Shown in pieces: positions 36,167-48,499 of a stretch of DNA of 64,000 nucleotides. The notes under the pieces are model-generated. The model did not search any database and had not been told where the DNA came from. It saw only the letters and a program-made list of their open reading frames with translations. Within the stretch, counting starts at the first letter, position 1; every line of letters begins with the position of its first letter. A program made the translations under genes and the position numbers. This stretch comes from Ligula intestinalis (taxonomy: Eukaryota; Platyhelminthes; Cestoda; Diphyllobothriidea; Diphyllobothriidae): NCBI GenBank assembly GCA_036362985.1, contig JAYGXS010000008.1, positions 21,955,470 to 22,019,469 on the forward strand. The letters run 5' to 3'.

Positions 36167-37086
36167 AATTTTTTTTAAAAGAAGCCTTAGGCCTCGCAGG
36201 TATTACTTACGGCCATGATTTTGATCAAGAAATGTCACTGCAATTGTCAGGTGAAATCATAAACATCTCGTTTTCCTTAAATTTGTACGCTTTCATTTCT
36301 TGAAATGTATTTTTATGTAGGTCGGGTCTCGGGTTACAATCAGCTTCAGATTGTCCTTTAAGTGCGAACAAGTTTACCCCGATTTCCAGGGCTTTCAAGC
36401 TTACTTCTGTTCGATTTCTATATTAAAACCTTTACCATAAGCGATTTCTTCAAAGCATTTACCAAAAACGGAAAAATTGGGATGTGGATTCTTATGAAGA
36501 CAACAAAGTGGACCGTTATTTTAGTGTCGATCAAACAAAACATGCACACAGAAGTTTGATACTGTTAAGCTTAAATAATTAAAAAAAGTCCTATCATAAG
36601 TTACTTATATAAAAATCACTTTAATCAGATACTTACCCGACAAATGCCCGTTCATTTGTCTTTTTTCCAAAGTAAAGTCAGGGTAAAATTTGATGCTCCA
36701 CAGAATAGGCCATTTGATTGATAGTCGGCAACCTTCGAATTCGCTCAAGTGCTACGCGTTTTCCTCAAAGTAAACTGAATCAATCGGACAGTTTGCCCTA
36801 CTAAAAAGCTTTTTTTGAATCAAATCAAATCATCAGATCGAAATAAGGATACCAAGTGTATGCCAAACTACTAATTCCAATTTTTATCAAGATATTGCGT
36901 GATACTGCTCAACTACTGAGGCAACAGTGCATCTGTAGTGATCCTTAGCAGCCACATGGAACAAAAGATCAGCCGCTGACGCATGGCACCTTTGGCCTGC
37001 GCGGCCACTGCCGCCTTGGGCTAGGCGCCAACTCGCTGACAGTGGCCAGCCTTCGGCCATCTCACGGTCGCACTTCGACCACTAGC

Positions 37087-37122
37087 CAATCAGGCGGCCA
37101 ATGTCTATTAGCCGCCTGATTG
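37087..37122. other. perfect 12-bp inverted repeat
   Basis: CAATCAGGCGGC (37087-37098) and GCCGCCTGATTG (37111-37122) are exact complements with a 12-base loop. The second arm and following ~40 bases are absent from unit 2. Confidence 0.75.
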
Positions 37123-37930
37123 CCCACCGTAGAAAAGCCTGTGCCGACGATTCCTGATGCTCTCGTGTCTCCGAAATTGACGCTCTGGCAGCCGGACTGC
37201 AGTCCTCCGAGAGTTAAAACTCTTTCAATCTATTCTCCTATCTTTCTGAAAAATACAATAAGCCCAACAATTTGCCTTTCCCACCGTCTGCTCTCCTCAT
37301 CTAAAGGAACTATAGGCCTGGGAGATCGTAGTTATTAGGATTAACTTTCTAAGTTTAACCTCCTACCGACGTATCTTTGCTGAATAAATTACATACACAG
37401 ACCACCGTATACGGCAATGCAACAAATACGCCACTTTAAAACGTATTGTTGTTCACCCGACGCCGCCACTCGTTTCGCTGCTGGGCCACCGTGAGTCATG
37501 GCAATACCTTCAAGCCCATCAATGGGGCCATTTCACCGATTGGCTGTAGGCAACAGCTGACACTCCTTGCAGGGGGAGTTAACCAATTAGGTAAAGCCCT
37601 TGCCACTGCGGACCATTTCCGTGTGGGGAGAGGACAAGGGCGACTTCAGATCAGAGGAATAATCTATTCTGTACAGAGAAAATGGAAAACACATTTGAGG
37701 AAATTGACTCTCGGACGACCATGCGTCTGCACTCGAGAGAGGCCACGTCTGAAGTGTTTTAGCGTAGCAGTAATTGCGGTATGGTAATGTGCGTGTCCGC
37801 TAAAGAAAGATGATTCACCAGACCGGATTGGCATAGGCAGGTTGGTGTGTTCACTTTCTAGCAGCCGCAAGAGGTTGAGCGTTGGTAAAGTTTGCAGCAC
37901 CTGTGATTGGCTATCTCAGAGGTGGTCGAG
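37100..37930. mobile_element. family X inverted pair (foldback-like)
   Basis: 37100-37335 resembles family X on the minus strand and 37590-37930 resembles it on plus, with landmarks CTGTGATTGGCTATCTCAGA and TTGACTCTCGGACGAC. The copies are diverged. The frames at 37446-37787 and 37664-37900 lie in this repeat. The equivalent in unit 2 is 48500-49280. Confidence 0.5.
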
Positions 37931-37999
37931 AACCGCAATCACGTGATCTCATGCATGGCGTCACGCCAGGGATAGAAGTCGATACAGGGTCAATTACAA

Positions 38000-40160
38000 C
38001 TCACAGCTGCCACAAATAGGCGGCTAGCAGCAAGTGACCGCAGATACCCTCGTGCAAGTTCGTTGTCGCCCGGTAAAAACCTTGTTCAACTTAATCTGGT
38101 TTCCTCAAATCCAGATTTTGGAAACCTTTGTGTTATCCACTTCACAATTATCGACGTAAGTGAATCCAAAAGAGTGTCATCCTTCCTACAAATATACAGT
38201 AGGTTACCTAACTCATGAAATCCAAGGATTTTTACAGGTAACTCCCTGTTACTCAAACGCAGCCTAAGCTGCGGCCCCCAATGGTCTGTCTTCATATTAG
38301 AGCATACTGTCATTCATGAAGGAATTTAAAGTTTTATGCAGATACCAGCCTTTTTAGCAAAGTGAAAAATTCCAAAAGAGATGAAATTGGGCGTACTAGG
38401 TCAACTTAAGTTTTACATGTAGAGGAAGCTTGTTTATGCAAACCCACCGAGTGAATATAGCAGCACAAGAAAAATGACTTAGGAAAAATACGTTTTTGTA
38501 AAGTTAACAGGTACATATGCTTCCATATTACGTGCAATGTACTGTATGGCTTTAACCTAACAGCCCAGATTTCGATTATGTCGTCTAACACTAGAGCCGC
38601 TAGTTATTTCTTTCGTTTTTGCGTCGCTTGAGTTACTTTAAGCTTGGGCAATCACGTTTTCGCCTGATATGGCCCATTGGGAGACCACAGGTGTTTTATA
38701 TTTATTAAGCTCACGTGCGGACATGCCGATCAGTGATTAATAAGTTTAAATGGAATTGTCAGATGCAATTCTAAAAAACACCCTTTTTTACGCTAAGAGT
38801 AATTCCCTTCCGCCACACTTTTTTGTTATCATTGTGAGGTTTTGATTACGAAGAGGTTCAGACTTTTTTTGAAATACTAATTAAGACACTACGATATTCG
38901 CTGGCTTCAGTTGATTGACCCTAAATAATGATCTTATTCTACGTGCTAAACAAAACCTGCAAAATAAGATATATATTACAAGCATTTGCCTAAATAAAGA
39001 GATTTAAAAACACGTTTTCTTGTGCAACTGTCTGTATGTGTCATGGTTTCAGAAACACCCAAACACGTCAACTCATTGCCAAGAACAATTATTGTCCGCA
39101 ACAAAATTTGTGAATATAAATGCCTAAAATTGATTTAAGGCTTTTTTTAGAATAAGTCAGCTCTTAAGATAAACTTCAGTTATTTATATTTTGGCTTTGG
39201 ATTTCTGCGTACTTTATTTTTGATAATGAAGTCAAGATCAGAATGGGACATTTTTGTCAGTTTATTGATTTCCCTAAACATTATGAACACATCTTCTGTT
39301 ATAAATGAAAATGCTTAACATTTCTATTTTAATCAGAACATTTTTCAGCATATTCGGTAACTTCTTGGCTCAGATCTACAATGAAAAATGCAGAGCAGAG
39401 TGGCAATAATATCAAAGGCGATTTTTGAGAAAACTGTTTCGCAATGTCCGGCGACAACCCACTCAAATGTCTGTTATTTTAACTGTTTTCAACTTTATTT
39501 GAACTGTACAATCTATTTACAAACTGTATACTAATTAAGTCCTAATACGCGTTCCTTGCCTGCAACCCTTCAAATATATAATCTAAATTTTAAATAAGGG
39601 TATAGCAAGTAGCAGCCTTAAACGTTTATTACTCAATTTTATGGCAGAAACCTTGCAAAATTTGCAGAATATAAATTTTTTAAACTAATTTTGCTCTTTC
39701 TTTCCCAAAAATAATGTTTTCTCATTAAATAACACTAACCTCACTTTCATGGACGCAAAAGAAAATTTTCACTTCTGTGAACAGATATGATTTAAAATTT
39801 CCTGCTCTTCATGGATTTTATTTTATTATGCAACATGCAGACACAAAAAGTTCTTTTTCGCGGCGTTTAATGGCGTAGGAAATACCTCGGATATCAGCAA
39901 ACGCTGGATTTTGCGCATTTCCACCTCTATTTTATCTCACTATACTGATATGAACGGAATTTAATTCTAGTAAACATCATTTTACGCCGGAATTCAACAC
40001 GATTAACTAAATAAACAACCTCAAAGTGTGTTTAATCTCCCAAGCTCCAACCTTTCATCAGATATTTAATAAACTGTACGATCTATTCAGGTGTTGAGTA
40101 TATATATAGTTTTCAAAAAACGGATTTTGGTCCCTGCTTCTAATCCTGTTGTAACGGTGA
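38000..40160. other. AT-rich, no gene recognised
   Basis: Mainly AT-rich sequence present in both 11 kb units (the second at about 49340-51470). No coding frame longer than 75 codons and no repeat partner outside the duplication. Confidence 0.4.
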
Positions 40161-40432
40161 CTTTTGCCTGCGATACCGTCTAATTACGCCCTTTGGAATC
40201 CCCAATGACTAAAGCAACAAGAGGGGCGTAACAGTGGAAGCCACTCGCATGAGAATTTGCTGTTAACAAAAGCCGGAGTTACGGTCTCGGGCAACAGCTG
40301 TGCCACTGACCTTGTCCAGAGCTGAATGTTTCGGCGCGGGGCGAAGCCTGGGCTTGAGGCGGACTTGCGGTGTCCTTGTCTGTTTCTGTTGCAATGCACT
40401 GTCTGATATGTGATAGTTGCTTATAAGTGATT

Positions 40433-40924
40433 TGAGTTGACACAATCGTGAAGAAACTCGAGGCTTCGGGCGGGATTTGAACCCGCGTATCAGAGAAGGT
40501 CTTTACTGGTGGTCAACGCTCTAACCGCTAACCTACAAACGTCCCGCCTCGTGCCATGAATTTAATCACACCTGTGTCGATATTACCCGCCCAACTTTAC
40601 CGCTACATATGGCATCCACCAACACGGAACAGCAAGCTGTCTGCCTAAGCAGGATTTCCTGAGCAATCATCTAGAATCCACCAGGATGACTACTAGGTTG
40701 ACTTAATTATTAGGAGCTTTAGCATATTTGCTTAGTTTGAGTTGACCCAATTGTGAAAAAACTCAAGGCGTTCGGTGGGATGTGGGTGTTTTTTTTGCCT
40801 AGCGGTTCGAGCATTGGTCGCCGGTCAAGGCCTTCTCTGATACGCGGGTACAAATCCCGCCAAACGCTTCGAATTTTTCACAATTGGGTCAATTCAAATT
40901 AAGAAAATCTGCCAAACCTCCTAA
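40433..40924. mobile_element. composite tRNA-like SINE, inverted dimer
   Basis: A 492-bp insertion flanked by the 12-bp direct repeat TTATAAGTGATT (40421-40432 and 40925-40936). It interrupts a family F sequence that is uninterrupted at 1641-2045. A minus-strand tRNA-like head (about 40468-40553) carries TTAGCGGTTAGAGCG and a B-box GGGTTCAAATCC. A plus-strand head (about 40780-40868) lies at the tip of an ~80-bp inverted repeat (40703-40785 with 40850-40930). Neither head folds as a standard tRNA. Transcription would be by Pol III if active. Confidence 0.7.
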
Positions 40925-41129
40925 TTATAAGTGATTGTCAAGTGCTTTCGCTTGCGGCATGCTTGGGCGCGTTGGACTTAGGTCACCTGCCATGTTGCAC
41001 ACCTAAGCACACTTAAGGAACTGAAAATAGTTAAGCAATCTTTTTGTCAAGAGCCAATTGCAAAATCATTCTTTCTTGCACACGTTTGGTCGACAATTAC
41101 GCCTATTTTAGATTTACTGTTTAAAGAAA

Positions 41130-42000
41130 GAAAAATTTATTTAAAAATGGTGTTTTACGGACAAAAAAAAGGTTTCTTAATAGTTTTGAAGCCTACCGAG
41201 CGTTACACCTGAATTCAATGTTTGTAAACTACGTGCTATGTCCACTCTGTGTAAGAAAAAGTGCATTTTTGTTGCCTAAGGTGTGAAAAAGGGGTCGCAT
41301 AGTTCTCATAAAATTTCGCAATTGATGTGAAACATGATGCATAACTTAAAGGCAAAATTAATAAATTTATGGATACGACGTATGATGACTGAACACTTTA
41401 CAGTCTTTAGTAATCTCATGATAAGACATTTTTTGAATCAAAAAATTATGTTTATTCAAGTATATTTTTCAAAAAAAGCTTAACTGTCAACTAAACCAGC
41501 ACAAGAAAAAATAATTTCATGAATGCTTTTTTATAAAATATAGTTGTGTCCATAAGAGCACTCAAAATCAATGAGTTAAATGCATTACACGTGAGAAATA
41601 TCGATAATTTTTGTAATATTATACTATATAATACATATATATTTTTATAAGAAACCTGCGCAATAATATCCTTTCTTCTGCTCTTTTGGTAAAAACTTTT
41701 GCCTTATGCAAATATTACACTCAGAGAAACGCTACCTTGAGATTCAAAAAAGATTATTATTATTACGATATTTTACCACCATGAAGTGGTCATTTATAAT
41801 AAATCGTATCCAGCAGTTTATTATTTTTGCCAATAATATATAAAACACGATCAAAACTATGAGATTTCCTCACACCATAGGGTAAAAGGTACTTAATGTT
41901 AGACAGTTTGTATGGAGCGGGCAGTTTGGAAACCTCGAATTCAAGTGTAATGGCTAGTAAGTTGAAATATAATTAAACAATTTAGAAATCGGCAACAACA
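41130..42000. mobile_element. foldback element, degenerate
   Basis: The left arm (41130-41330, read in reverse) matches 41858-42000. Both contain the family's ~90-bp core with AATTCAGGTGTAA / AATTCAAGTGTAA and a GTTTACAAAC- or GTTTGGAAAC-like word. The centre is AT-rich and non-coding. The equivalent in unit 2 is about 52370-53570, interrupted there by an insertion. Confidence 0.55.
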
Positions 42001-42299
42001 GCGTATGAAGGCGCATTCATTAATCCCTTCTTCCTGCATTTTTTCCTACGAAAACGGTGGTTAAAAAGGTTTTGTGGGTGAAAAATTAGGACACGCTGTG
42101 TCATATACTTTAATAATTGCTAAATGCATTTTTATTTTACTGTATTTAGAAGTGTTGGTGAGTTATATCTGTAGATTTGTTAAATCTATAATCGTCTAAC
42201 TTATTGCGGAGAAACCCGATTATCAAATTATGGGCTTCTTGAATTTCCCAAAACATTGAACTGTTAGCTAGGAGGTCGTCTACTTCAACTAACTTGAGG

Positions 42300-42560
42300 T
42301 CCAACTTACGGTTCTGGAGTTACATAAGTAAAGTCTGCGGCGCAAAGCGCCAAGCACACCTTCACTTTACATGCGGAGCAACCTGCTCCCAGAGGCCACC
42401 GGAAGCAACTTCGACTACATTTTTTTTCACTTTGCACTTACTTCTCAAAATTTCCTTCTCTGCCTTTCCTATTTACTCACTCCAAAAAACTCTATGACCA
42501 GCGTTTATGCAGGACAAAATGTCGGAACTAGGGGTTTATGTGTGGGGCTACATAAGCTAC
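42300..42560 (+). repeat. family D ~250-bp repeat
   Basis: Direct relative of 45195-45455 and 56040-56310. Shared landmarks: AGTCTGCGG, CACACCTTCACTTTACATGC, CTTCTCTGCCTTTC and a GCAGGACAAA- and ATAAG-containing end. This copy is missing from unit 2 because of a deletion there. Confidence 0.65.
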
Positions 42561-42649
42561 TTTTGCCGAATGCAGTACGGCCAAGAATTCGTGTAAGATG
42601 CCGACGTATGCGAAATGTTGGTAGTATTTAGTTATTCGGCATTGAGTAA

Positions 42650-43480
42650 ACTCGTAAAGTGTAGTCTATCCTGAAGTCATTTTAGTTACAGAGCCTTTTT
42701 TAAACGAGCTTCGTTCTAACCGCTTACAAAACGTTTGTACTTTTAAAAGTGCCTACGTAAGAAGCATGCATTTTTATCATCGATTTTGACTGCCTTTATA
42801 AATTCTACTATATTTTAGGGAAAACATGAACGAAAGATAACTTCTTGTATTCGTTTGTTAGAAAATTACGCATTCTTTTAGTAATATACTTACAGAAGTA
42901 TATCTTTTGATTTAAAATAATGCAAGTTATGAGCTTTTTCACGATTTTGAGGTGTCTATTCATTATACGTCGCATCCATTAATTAATTTATGTTGCCTAC
43001 AATGTATGCAGCATGCTTCATACCTGCTGCAATATTTGACGGAAACTATGTGAATTCTTCTTCAAATCATAAACCAAAAGTACTTTTCCTTAAAGTGGAT
43101 GTGCACAGTGCGCAGGTTGTAAACCTTGAATTCAGGTGTAGCAGTTAGTTCGTCTCTAAATTATTTGGCAATTTAGAATTTCTGTAAATCGACAGATACC
43201 CTTCCAAAAATTATAGAATTTGAAAAAAATGGCGTAATTTACTAGCAAAAGAATGCGAGAAATACATTTTTGTTTATGTTCTGCATAAAATATATTCAAA
43301 TTTATAAAGGCAGTCAGAATCAATCATAAAATGACATATTACTTTTGTAGCCACTTTTTACAGTGCAAGCGTTTCTAAGCAGTCAAAACGGAGCTCGTTA
43401 AAAGAGCGGCATCCTATCATGACTGAAATGACTTCAGAAAAGACTACATGAATATCAGTATTACAACTTTACGCGAAGCA
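42650..43480. mobile_element. foldback element, complete copy
   Basis: Ends are reverse complements over ~170 bases: GTAGTCTATCCTGAAGTCAT at the left pairs with the complement of ATGACTTCAGAAAAGACTAC at the right, and AACGAGCTTCGTT with the complement of the 43388-43400 region. The interior shares GTGAATTCTTC, TCCTTAAA and ACAGTGCGCAG with 17171-18095. No coding frame. Unit 2 keeps only the right part. Confidence 0.7.
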
Positions 43481-43499
43481 GATTAGCGAAATACTAGCA

Positions 43500-45090
43500 A
43501 TCTCTCCATATTTCAGCATATTGCATGAATTCTAGACCTTACTGCATTTAAATTTATAAAGGCAGTCAACATCTACGATAAAAAATGCGTGCTTTTCAAG
43601 AAGTCAACTTTTAATGCCACTGGTTAAAAAGGTGGCATCCTATAGTAACCAATATGATTTCACAAGGGACTACACGATAAACCACCTTACAACATTACTC
43701 AATGCCGATTATCGAGAGAGTATAAATCTAACGCATTTTTCTTTGCCCGTTTGTACTGATCAACTCTTGTTACTATCTGTACCGTCATCAATATGACCTA
43801 TGCTGCAATCTCTACATCTTCGAAGAAGTGATGAAGGGGAAATGGCAAATGCAAGCGAAACTGGAATGGCCATTTTTGGCTTTTCACCATCATCAGCCAA
43901 TTATACCATAGCCCAAAAGTAGCGACTCCAGAACTTCGAACCCAGGACCTTTGACCACTGGCGGGTCCACTGCATCGTACATTTTAAGTCACTATGAAAA
44001 TGCCTGCGAGGACTCTAGCTAGAGCCCCAAGAACAAAACGGGATGAACAAGTTCCCGAAGCTCAGGCGGTGAACGCCCTAGCATCCACTCAAAAAAGTGT
44101 TTGGTCTATAGGAGTTAAGGCTAAGACGATAAACCCTAACAGCTACGATCTTTCACGCCCGGTTTCTTATGTGAAGAGAGAAGACGGTGAGAAGGCCAGA
44201 GTGTTATGAACAAAGACATTGTTTACGGAAGAGTTAGAAGGAAGTTTTCACTCGATCCGGCATGCTGTTAGGGCGCGTGAGCGCGCGTGAGCGCGCGTCC
44301 CACTCAGAGCAGATTCCAAAGTGTTCGTCTGTGCAGGACTTGACCGAGGACGCAGAGCGCTTCAGGAAGCTGATTGGCCAGACATTTCTCGAGTGCATGT
44401 GTGGACCCCAGCAGCCCGAGGGTAAAGGTTGCACCTCGCACGCAGACAAGGGCCAAGCGGGTCAAGCAACTGGGTCGAGCGCGGCTGGGCGACCAAGATT
44501 GTCTCTGTCAGATCAAGTCTGTGGCGTCAAGCGTTTGGAGGAGGTGAGCTGTAGAACGGCTACAAGTCCATCAATCAAAGCGTTGGCCAAAAAAGGAATC
44601 TGATTATAAAATAAGCTGCTCTCGGGCGACAAATGCTATTCCGTAGCCGAGGCAGGTTTGACTAGAGAACTATTTTGCGTCGAAATTGGATCGCTAATTT
44701 TCGGCTTAAGGTGAGCTTTAGTTGGAATTTCGAGAAAAGTTGCATTAACAGTCTTTTATGTAAGTCTGATTTGTGATAAGCCGTGAAAAGCGATTTATGC
44801 ATCCTTATGGGAATCCAAACTTGATGTATTAAATTTTTCTTGGCTAGCTCTTTCATTGCGTTTTCACTTTTATTTTATAGTACGTTTTGAGAGCAATATC
44901 TTGCTTTCTCACATTCCAAATTTCACAATGCGGAAATTTTATTATTTCAAGGGTGTAAGACGACAAACATTAAAGATCACTGTAGTTTTACCTTAAAAAG
45001 ACGGACGTAGACAGCTTCCACATACCGGCGAATATGGAAGTTTAAAGAAGCATTTTAGAAGAATAGGATGCAATTACTGGATTAAGTATT
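43500..45090. other. no gene recognised; includes a GC-rich island
   Basis: The region 44250-44610 is GC-richer than its surroundings and holds an open frame of ~113 codons (44262-44603). Its unit 2 counterpart (55199-55510) differs by many amino-acid-changing substitutions and no domain is recognised, so I do not call a gene. Confidence 0.3.
44272..44298 (+). repeat. GC-rich 10-bp tandem repeat
   Basis: Two copies of GCGCGTGAGC plus GCGCGT. Unit 2 (55150-55167) has one copy fewer. Confidence 0.8.
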
Positions 45091-45097
45091 TTATTTT

Positions 45098-45136
45098 CCT
45101 GAAGTTTCGGATTCCTTCAGGAATTTCTTATCATAG
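45098..45136 (-). ncRNA. hammerhead-like hairpin, degenerate
   Basis: On the minus strand: TATGATAAG in place of the core, a hairpin ATTCC-TGAA-GGAAT, CC, then GAAACTTCAGG and AAAATAAAA. The layout matches the hammerhead-like family, but the CUGANGA box is lost. Confidence 0.3.
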
Positions 45137-45194
45137 GTAATGGTAGGATAGTCATAGGCATGCACAGATAGGATTGAAACATGCACAGGTTGCA

Positions 45195-45455
45195 TGGTTT
45201 TGGAGTTAGATTAGGATAGTCTGCGGTGCCAAGCGTCGCGCACACCTTCACTTTACATGCGGAACAACTGACTCCCAGCAGCCGCGGAAAGCAACTTCAA
45301 ATTCTTTTTTTTCAACTTAACACTTACTTCTAGAAACCTCCTTCTCTGCCTTTCTTGTATCCTTACCCGCCAAAAACCTTTAAACACTGTTTTTGCAGGA
45401 CAAAGTGCTGGGACTATGGGTATATGAGTGGGCCTTCATAAGTTACTTTTGCCTA
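45195..45455 (+). repeat. family D ~250-bp repeat
   Basis: Second member of family D, with the same landmarks as 42300-42560. Confidence 0.65.
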
Positions 45456-45728
45456 GAAATCTTTTTAAAACGAAAAGTACCCCTTCTTCATGTTGCAAAT
45501 TCAAATAAGGCGTAATCTGCAACCAAGCGGGTACGATCACATCGCATAAATTTGGCTGACATTCTATAACTGTATGTATTTGAAGAGTACAAGAAAGAAT
45601 ATTTTCGTGCATGTTTTCTGCAATTTATATTTATTTATTTGCTGGAACACCGATTTACCTCTCAGGATGTACCGATCCTGGGTTAATGTTTTTGCGACTC
45701 GGTCCCAATCAGCAACCCTGCAAGACAC

Positions 45729-45900
45729 CGAACTCGATGGCTCAATGGTTAGGACGTCTGCCCCTGACTGGCGAGGCGTGAGTTCGGAACTTGAGTGTGG
45801 CGGCAGTTTCTGCGGCTACACTAGAGTTGGCTGCACGCAGCTGATGAGGGCCAACCGTTTGAAATAGCTATACTAAGTTGCCTGTGTCTGTCATATGCAC
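45729..45900 (+). mobile_element. tRNA-related SINE
   Basis: The head runs from about 45729: an A-box-like GATGGCTCAATGGTTAGGAC and a B-box-like GAGTTCGGAACTTG ~50 bases on. It is followed by a body with CTACACTAGAGTTGGCTG and GAAATAGCTATACTA, and an ATATATAT end. The head does not close into a functional tRNA. Truncated relatives: 4843-4942; equivalent copy: 56579-56750. Confidence 0.7.
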
Positions 45901-46479
45901 AAATATATATTTTAATTTATAAGGGCAGTGAAAATCAACGAGTTGAAGGCATATTGCTTAAACAGCCATTTTTACAGAATATACTTCGGTAGAAGTTTAA
46001 TTTAGGTTTCAGTGCAGCATGCGCATACAGTAGAGCACAATAAAGCCGAAAAATATGAATACTTATTTAAATACTCAGACGGGTGTGCGACGAAAATTCT
46101 GGAACCTAGATTACAATTTCCACCTTTACCTTTTGTAAGCAGTAAGAATGAAGTTCTTTAAAAAGTGAAAGAAATGACCTGGAATTAGACTGCATAATGA
46201 TCAGTAGTACAACACTACTAAAAGTCGGTTTTTAATTGATTATTAATCTTTCGCAAGCTTTTGGTATTTTTCATGAAATACCGACCACACTGTACTCACA
46301 CAACTTGTAAAAAGCGACAGAAAACGGCAATGTGTACTTGCAGAGCCCCCTCCCCCCCCGTGTAGGGTCTTCCGCTCAGTAAGGCTTGTCTTTTTGACTT
46401 CTTATTTGGGGAACTTCGTGTTGGCGGTTTTCGAGCTCCGACAAGTGCAGACAAACTACGACTTAGTGGTTTTATATGC

Positions 46480-47330
46480 TGAGGCTCTGCCTTTCTTTCA
46501 TCAAGCAACTGGCTTCATCCGTCTCGCAATTAAACACACTTTTCACCTAAGAGCAAACAGCTGTACCGACACAGACAAAAAGTCTTCTTCCGCTAGAATT
46601 ACTTTGTTCTAATTTAACGACAAGTTTCGATGTTCACCATATAATTGCGTTCCATCCAAATCCCCAAAAAGGGAAAAGCAAAAGCAGGAGCGCAAAAACA
46701 GAAGTCTAGTACGGCATACTGGAAGCAAGCAAAACGTTTCAACCATGCACAAGATTGGACCAATCGTATAGTGTCCCCATGCGAGTATCGAACCGATCGC
46801 CTTTCTGACTCATCCACCTAACCGCAGTTTGCGCGTGTCATCACTACGCGCATCGCATGTAGGAAGATCGATAGCGTGGGGTGGTAGCGACTCGTCAGCG
46901 CAGGCTGCAAGCGAGTAGGTTAGGCTGGCCCCTAACAAACACTTTTCCTCTGCTTCCACCTGATATCTTGGCTGAAAGTCCTAGTGATAAAGGGGTAGTA
47001 AGTACAAAAGTAAATTTGCCCCAATAAGTCCTGAGGTCGGCCCAGTTTCAGAAGGCACGATGAATACTGAAGAATAGGGGATGATAGGACAAAGACCTTC
47101 TCACCTAAAACCACAGCTCCTACCTTAGTTAAACTTTGTTTCATAGATGAACATCCATTAGGCAACGTAGCCATTTAGGTAGACCAACTCCATAGAAAGA
47201 TAGTATGGTTTCTCGGTGAAAGTTAAGTTGGTCGTACACCTTAGACACAACTTACCCCAGACTTCTTTCTTGAGGGAGGTACAGTATTGAGAGTACTCCA
47301 AAAAAATTTCCATGACGGAATATAACCTGG
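46480..47330. repeat. family E repeat with a minus-strand tRNA-like stretch
   Basis: Homologous to 57330-58170 (unit 2) and, more weakly, to 62945-63450. A tRNA-like head may lie on the minus strand at 46775-46830 (GCGGTTAGGTGGATGAG, then GGTTCGATACTC). Downstream landmarks are AGGCACGATGAATACTGA and GGTTAGGCTGGCCCCTAAC. The frames here recur with the repeat and have no recognisable product. Confidence 0.55.
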
Positions 47331-47457
47331 TACTTTAGCATTTATTCTGCTAGGTTATTTTGAGCAATTTACTGGATTTAATAATTAGAAAGGCTGAATT
47401 TTGGCAAGCGGCCTTCTTAGTTAAAGTAAAGGAGCGAAATAGGCACTGATTCTGAAG

Positions 47458-47557
47458 NNNNNNNNNNNNNNNNNNNNNNNNNNNNNNNNNNNNNNNNNNN
47501 NNNNNNNNNNNNNNNNNNNNNNNNNNNNNNNNNNNNNNNNNNNNNNNNNNNNNNNNN
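47458..47557. other. assembly gap (100 N)
   Basis: Exactly 100 unknown bases separating the two 11 kb units. Confidence 0.98.
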
Positions 47558-48499
47558 AATTTTTTTTAAAAGAAGCCTTAGGCCTCGCAGGTATTACTTA
47601 CGGCCATGATTTTGATCAAGAAATGTCACTGCAATTGTCAGGTGAAATCATAAACACCTCGTTTTCCTTATATTTGAACGCTTTCCTTTCTTTAAATGTA
47701 TTTTTATGTAGGTCGGGTCTCGGGTTACAATCAGCTTCAGATTTTCCTTTAAGTGCGAACAAGTTTACCCCGATTTCCGGGGCTTTCAAGCTTACTTCTG
47801 TTCGATTTCTATATTAAAACCTTTACCATAAGCGATTTCTTCAAAGCATTTACCAAAAACGGAAAAATTGGGATATGGATTCTTATGAAGACAACAAAGT
47901 GGACCGTTAGTTTAGTGTCGATCAAACAAAACATGCACACAGAAGTTTGATACTGTTAAGCTTAAATAATTTAAAAAATTCCTATCATAAGTTACTTAAA
48001 TAAAAATCACTTTAATCAGATACTTACCCGACAAATGCCCGTTCATTTGTATTTTTTCCAAAGTAAAGTGAGGGTAAAATTTGATACTCCACAGAATAGG
48101 CCATTTGATTGATAGTCGGCAACCTTCGAATTCGCTCAAGTGCTACCTGTTTTCCTCAAAGTAAACTGAATCAATCGGACAATTTGCCCTACTAAAAAGC
48201 TTTTTTTGAATCAAATCAAATCATCAGATCAAAATAAGGATACCAAGTGTATGCCAAACTACTAATTCCAATTTTTATCAAGATATTGCGTGATACTGCT
48301 CAACTACTGAGGCAACAGTGTATCTGTAGTGATCCTTAGCAGCCACATGGAACAAAAGATCAGCCGCTGACGCATGGCACCTTTGGCCTGCGCGGCCACT
48401 GCCACCTTGGGCTAGGCGCCAACTCGCTGACCGTGGCCGCGCACCCACGTTATCTAGCCTTCGGCCATCTCACGGTCGCACTTAGACCACTAGCCAATC

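Larger units (their letters stand above)
36167..47457 (+). repeat. 11 kb segment, unit 1 of a direct duplication
   Basis: This starts with the same bases (AATTTTTTTTAAAAGAAGCC) as 47558, and its last bases (GCACTGATTCTGAAG) match the interior of the following contig near 58304. The order of all internal repeats is the same in both units. By eye they are ~95% identical with some larger indels. It fills the whole interval between two 100-N gaps, so it is a stand-alone contig. No protein-coding gene is recognised within it. Confidence 0.9.

Noticed and set aside
40468..40553. Possible functional tRNA gene on the minus strand
   Set aside because: A and B boxes are present, but the spacing is too long, the acceptor does not pair well, and the sequence is embedded in a repeated inserted element.
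44262..44603. Open frame of ~113 codons retained in both 11 kb units (also 55199-55510)
   Set aside because: An internal indel is in frame, but many substitutions between units change amino acids, the 3' end shifts frame, and no domain is recognisable. Persistence is better explained by recent copying.
45729..45795. Possible functional tRNA
   Set aside because: Boxes are present, but no acceptor or anticodon arm closes and a SINE body follows directly.
46394..46612. Frame of ~72 codons repeated at 57086-57460
   Set aside because: It lies within family E and recurs only because the segment is duplicated; no known domain or splice context was seen.
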